This document shows positions 6,002-7,826 of a DNA stretch of 7,826 nt, one piece after another. The DNA lies in NCBI GenBank assembly GCA_003136335.1, contig PLEA01000259.1, forward strand, positions 1-7,826, written 5' to 3'. The DNA comes from Acidobacteriaceae bacterium. Lineage in GTDB: Bacteria; Acidobacteriota; Terriglobia; Terriglobales; SbA1. Under the pieces are notes generated by a model. The model searched no databases, was not told the DNA's origin, and saw nothing but the letters and a program-made list of their open reading frames with translations. The first letter of the stretch is position 1. The number at the start of each line of letters is the position of its first letter. The position numbers and the translations under genes were made by a program.

Positions 6002-6403
6002 GTGCGGGGTCTCTCGACCCAGGTTCGCCCGCCCAGCGATCTACACCTTCGGGATTCTGAGCGGATAACGGGCAAGGTCGTCGCCGCCGCCCGATCCATC
6101 CTCACCTATCAGATCGGTCTTCCCGAGGGCTGTCGGCAGATGAGTCGGAATTTGGTGTGGCTTGCACCCTTCGAAACGGGCCTGCCGACCGTATTCGATG
6201 AGTACCTGAAAGAAGTTCGCGGCTTTCCGCTCGGCTCGGAACGTCTGCTTTGGGATCGCAAGGTTCTTCAGGAAAAGGACGTTTCCCTTGAAGCCACGAA
6301 CCAGCGATTTCGCAATCAAATCTTTGATACATGTTGGGCTGTCATCGCCCGCTTTGGTGAGCCAAGCAGCCCCTCAGCCAGTCCGCCCGCGACTGGTAAA
6401 TAG
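6002..6403 (+). CDS. Small hypothetical protein, DUF2489-like by eye
   Basis: Predicted soluble protein of 133 residues with no signal peptide or membrane segment. Codon third positions are mostly G/C across the frame and the sequence has normal globular composition, which supports real coding over the overlapping minus-strand frame. Recognisable spots are PEGCR (41-45), FPLGSERLLWD (75-85), EKD (91-93) and Cys111 followed by VIARFG. This order of EGCR, then PLG-x-x-R-x-x-W, then KD resembles a family of small uncharacterised proteins I associate with DUF2489; the family name is a guess from memory. The only possible start before residue 47 is GTG 6002, right after an in-frame TAA and without a ribosome binding site. 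Homology-like sequence seems to begin near residue 14, so the true 5' end may be lost or degraded. Role unknown. Confidence 0.6.
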   Translation: MRGLSTQVRPPSDLHLRDSERITGKVVAAARSILTYQIGLPEGCRQMSRNLVWLAPFETGLPTVFDEYLKEVRGFPLGSERLLWDRKVLQEKDVSLEATNQRFRNQIFDTCWAVIARFGEPSSPSASPPATGK

Positions 6404-6463
6404 CGAAAAATCCCCGGACGGAACACCCCGTGAATGCTGGTGCTGGATTGCAGCGCAGGACGG

Positions 6464-6482
6464 GCATAGAATGGTCCGACAC
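6464..6482 (+). promoter_or_regulatory. Candidate promoter of the small membrane protein gene
   Basis: TAGAAT (6467-6472) is a fair -10 box placed so that transcription would begin at about the ATG at 6485, giving a nearly leaderless mRNA. No -35 is evident. The surrounding 19 nt strongly resemble 4533-4549. Confidence 0.3.
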
Positions 6483-6484
6483 TA

Positions 6485-6865
6485 ATGCTGAAGTACGAAT
6501 ACATCAACAAGGAATGGATTGTGTCTCCCACGGCAGGTCGTGTCTATCGCGCTTCCGCAACCCTTTCGGTCGCACTGTTTTTCGGCTGGTGTGCGCTATT
6601 GTTTGTCGGTGGGATTCCCTCGACTATTGCGCCCGTCATGAGACTGTTGCTGTTGGCTGGTGTCCTCGGAGCCGGAATCACATTTGTCGGAATGGAGTTC
6701 TTTTTGTTTCGCTTCGATGATTCGCATCCGTTGAAACAGATTGTTTGGTTCTTGGTGATGCTATTCCCCTTACTTGGGGCGGCTCTATACTGCTTCATCG
6801 TGTATTCGCGTTCGAATGCACTCAAAAGCACCTATCCCAAGCGCCCAGAAGGCGCGTCACTCTAG
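6485..6865 (+). CDS. Small three-TM membrane protein of unknown function
   Basis: Protein of 126 residues with three hydrophobic segments at about 22-44, 51-75 and 84-107, no signal peptide and no catalytic motif. The first 21 residues are polar (KYEYINKEWIVSP), and the tail after the third segment is basic (YSRSNALKSTYPKRP), which places the tail in the cytoplasm by the positive-inside rule. A conserved-looking loop DDSHPLKQIVWF precedes the last helix. I do not recognise the family, though it looks like small inner-membrane proteins seen in Acidobacteriota. The ATG at 6485 has no Shine-Dalgarno, but homologous-looking sequence starts right after it and a -10-like box lies just upstream. The gene is more AT-rich than its neighbours. 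It follows the hypothetical gene by 81 bp, so co-transcription is uncertain. Confidence 0.75.
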   Translation: MLKYEYINKEWIVSPTAGRVYRASATLSVALFFGWCALLFVGGIPSTIAPVMRLLLLAGVLGAGITFVGMEFFLFRFDDSHPLKQIVWFLVMLFPLLGAALYCFIVYSRSNALKSTYPKRPEGASL

Positions 6866-6868
6866 TAT

Positions 6869-6947
6869 GTGCCTCGCCACAATCCAAGTTGCACCAAGAT
6901 TTATTTCTCTTAACTTGAATCACGGATCAACTTGGCAGGTGAGGAGC
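6869..6947. repeat. Imperfect long inverted repeat between membrane protein and IS
   Basis: CCAAGTTG (6884-6891) pairs perfectly with CAACTTGG (6928-6935). Outside these arms GCCTCGCC (6871-6878) pairs imperfectly with GGTGAGGAGC (6938-6947). It starts 4 bp after the membrane protein stop, so it may end that transcript; it could also be a remnant of a small mobile element. Confidence 0.35.
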
Positions 6948-7035
6948 ACTGTGCTGTGTGCGATTCCGGCGCGAGGTGGACACTTTCCCCGAAGATCGAG
7001 GAGTCGCTTGGAGACCGGCTTTCGGAGATGTGGTC

Positions 7036-7826
7036 TTACGCGGCCTGATCGTAGCGATGGTGCAGGCCACCGATTCGCTCGTGAGCAACAATGCGACCCC
7101 GAGTTGCTAAACGAATTCTGCCGCCAGGTGTTTGCTTTCTCAAACCTAGGTGAGTGCGGTCGTCGTGGTAATAGCGAACGTAGTCAGCAAGGAGTCGCTT
7201 CAGATGGCGTTCGTTGAGAGCGATGATGTGGTCGAGCAGATCGCGGCGGCAGCTACCCACCCAGCGCTCGGCAACCCCGTTCTGCCAGGGGCTCTGGATC
7301 GAGGTTTGCAGGCCAGTAATTTGCAGGGCGCGAATGGCAACCGGCACATCCAATCCATACTTCTGATCGTGGTCGAAGAGGAGGAATCGGGGAGAGGATT
7401 GGTAGGGAAACGCTTCGCGCAGCTGCTGGACGATCCAACTGCTGGTTGGATGCGGGGTGACGTTGAAATGCAGGATGCGACGCCGGTCATGGCTAATGAT
7501 AAAAAAGCAGTAGAGCAGGTTGAACGTGACGGTGGGGACCGTAAAGAAGTCCATGGCGGCAATGGCTTCGCGATGATTATGAAGAAACGAAAGCCAACGC
7601 TTCGCAGGTTCTGGATTTCTGGGTGCACGGCGCATCCAGCGGGAGATCGAACGCTCCGATACATCGAAGCCGAGCATGACGAGTTCGCCGTGGATGCGAG
7701 GCGCACCCCAGGTGGGATTTTCAACGACCATTTGAAAGATCAGGTCACGGATTTCTTTGGAAATTCTCTTCCCGCCGCCCACTGGGTTTCTGGGTTGGCA
7801 CAGCACGGTCCAGTACCGTCGGAATC
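7036..7826 (-). CDS. IS-type DDE transposase (integrase core), 5' end beyond window
   Basis: Transposase that would cut and join insertion-sequence ends. The minus-strand frame is open through the right edge, so the N-terminus (probably another HTH region) is outside; the GTG at 7806 is only the first internal start-like codon. Counting from it, residues about 15-60 form an HTH segment (TWGAPRIHGELVMLGFDVSE, then SISRWMRR), and about 80-230 the RNase H-like rve core. Catalytic residues are visible: D86 (AAMDFF), D145 (LLFDHDQKYG) and E180 (NGVAERW). D145 and E180 are separated by 34 residues, the classic spacing. The end YYHDDRTHLGLRKQTP is typical of IS481/IS3-like integrase-core transposases; the exact IS family is not certain. 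The reading frame is intact. The IS end facing the window should lie between about 6900 and 7035, but without the other end its inverted repeat cannot be fixed. Confidence 0.9.
   Translation of the reverse strand, partial: FRRYWTVLCQPRNPVGGGKRISKEIRDLIFQMVVENPTWGAPRIHGELVMLGFDVSERSISRWMRRAPRNPEPAKRWLSFLHNHREAIAAMDFFTVPTVTFNLLYCFFIISHDRRRILHFNVTPHPTSSWIVQQLREAFPYQSSPRFLLFDHDQKYGLDVPVAIRALQITGLQTSIQSPWQNGVAERWVGSCRRDLLDHIIALNERHLKRLLADYVRYYHDDRTHLGLRKQTPGGRIRLATRGRIVAHERIGGLHHRYDQAA

Noticed and set aside
6041..6319. 92-residue minus-strand frame opposite the hypothetical gene
   Set aside because: The plus frame has better third-position G/C bias and motif-like blocks; the minus frame has none.
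1..7826. CRISPR array, rRNA, intact tRNA or riboswitch
   Set aside because: No regularly spaced repeats, no complete tRNA arms and no recognisable riboswitch core on either strand.

Overview
The window most resembles an accessory stretch of an Acidobacteriota chromosome (Terriglobia/Solibacter-like). This is inferred from the gene mix, not from a marker gene. That mix is a PadR repressor, an OmpR-type winged-helix regulator fused to TolB-like and TPR domains, a PQQ-type propeller fragment, a secreted vanadium-haloperoxidase/PAP2-like protein, and recombinases at both edges. Both edge genes are cut by the window.

Layout. 1-642 (+) is the catalytic half of a tyrosine recombinase with all active-site residues. 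643-966 has no gene but holds a possible tRNA-Thr-like remnant and several inverted repeats. 967-1461 (-) is the C-terminal tail of a PQQ-like beta-propeller protein without its N-terminus. It sits directly downstream of padR (1490-1807, -). The padR stop codon overlaps a strong Shine-Dalgarno and the first codons of another gene (1480 downward), which runs out of frame into the PQQ tail, so this junction looks like a deletion or recombination scar. padR has a TTGACA box and a 17-bp ATGT-N9-ACAT operator-like palindrome almost touching its start codon. 1808-2418 has no gene but carries several TTCCGG/CCGGAA inverted repeats. One is a 23-nt near-exact copy of a repeat found next to the PQQ tail.

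2419-4443 (-) is a one-component membrane regulator (winged helix, one TM segment, TolB-N-like domain, TPRs). Divergent from it, across about 194 bp, is 4638-5921 (+), an exported PAP2/vanadium-dependent haloperoxidase-family protein with K, R, H, R and H active-site signatures. It is followed on the + strand by a small hypothetical protein (6002-6403, DUF2489-like by eye) and a three-TM small membrane protein (6485-6865). An IS-type DDE transposase (7036-7826, -) runs off the right edge.

How they may work together. The regulator and the haloperoxidase form the only obvious functional pair (divergent regulator/target arrangement, inference). The padR operon looks decayed. I see no CRISPR, rRNA, intact tRNA, defence system or biosynthetic cluster, and no convincing new multi-gene system. 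The most useful leads are the padR/PQQ scar, the dispersed TTCCGG repeats, and a motif shared by two promoter regions.
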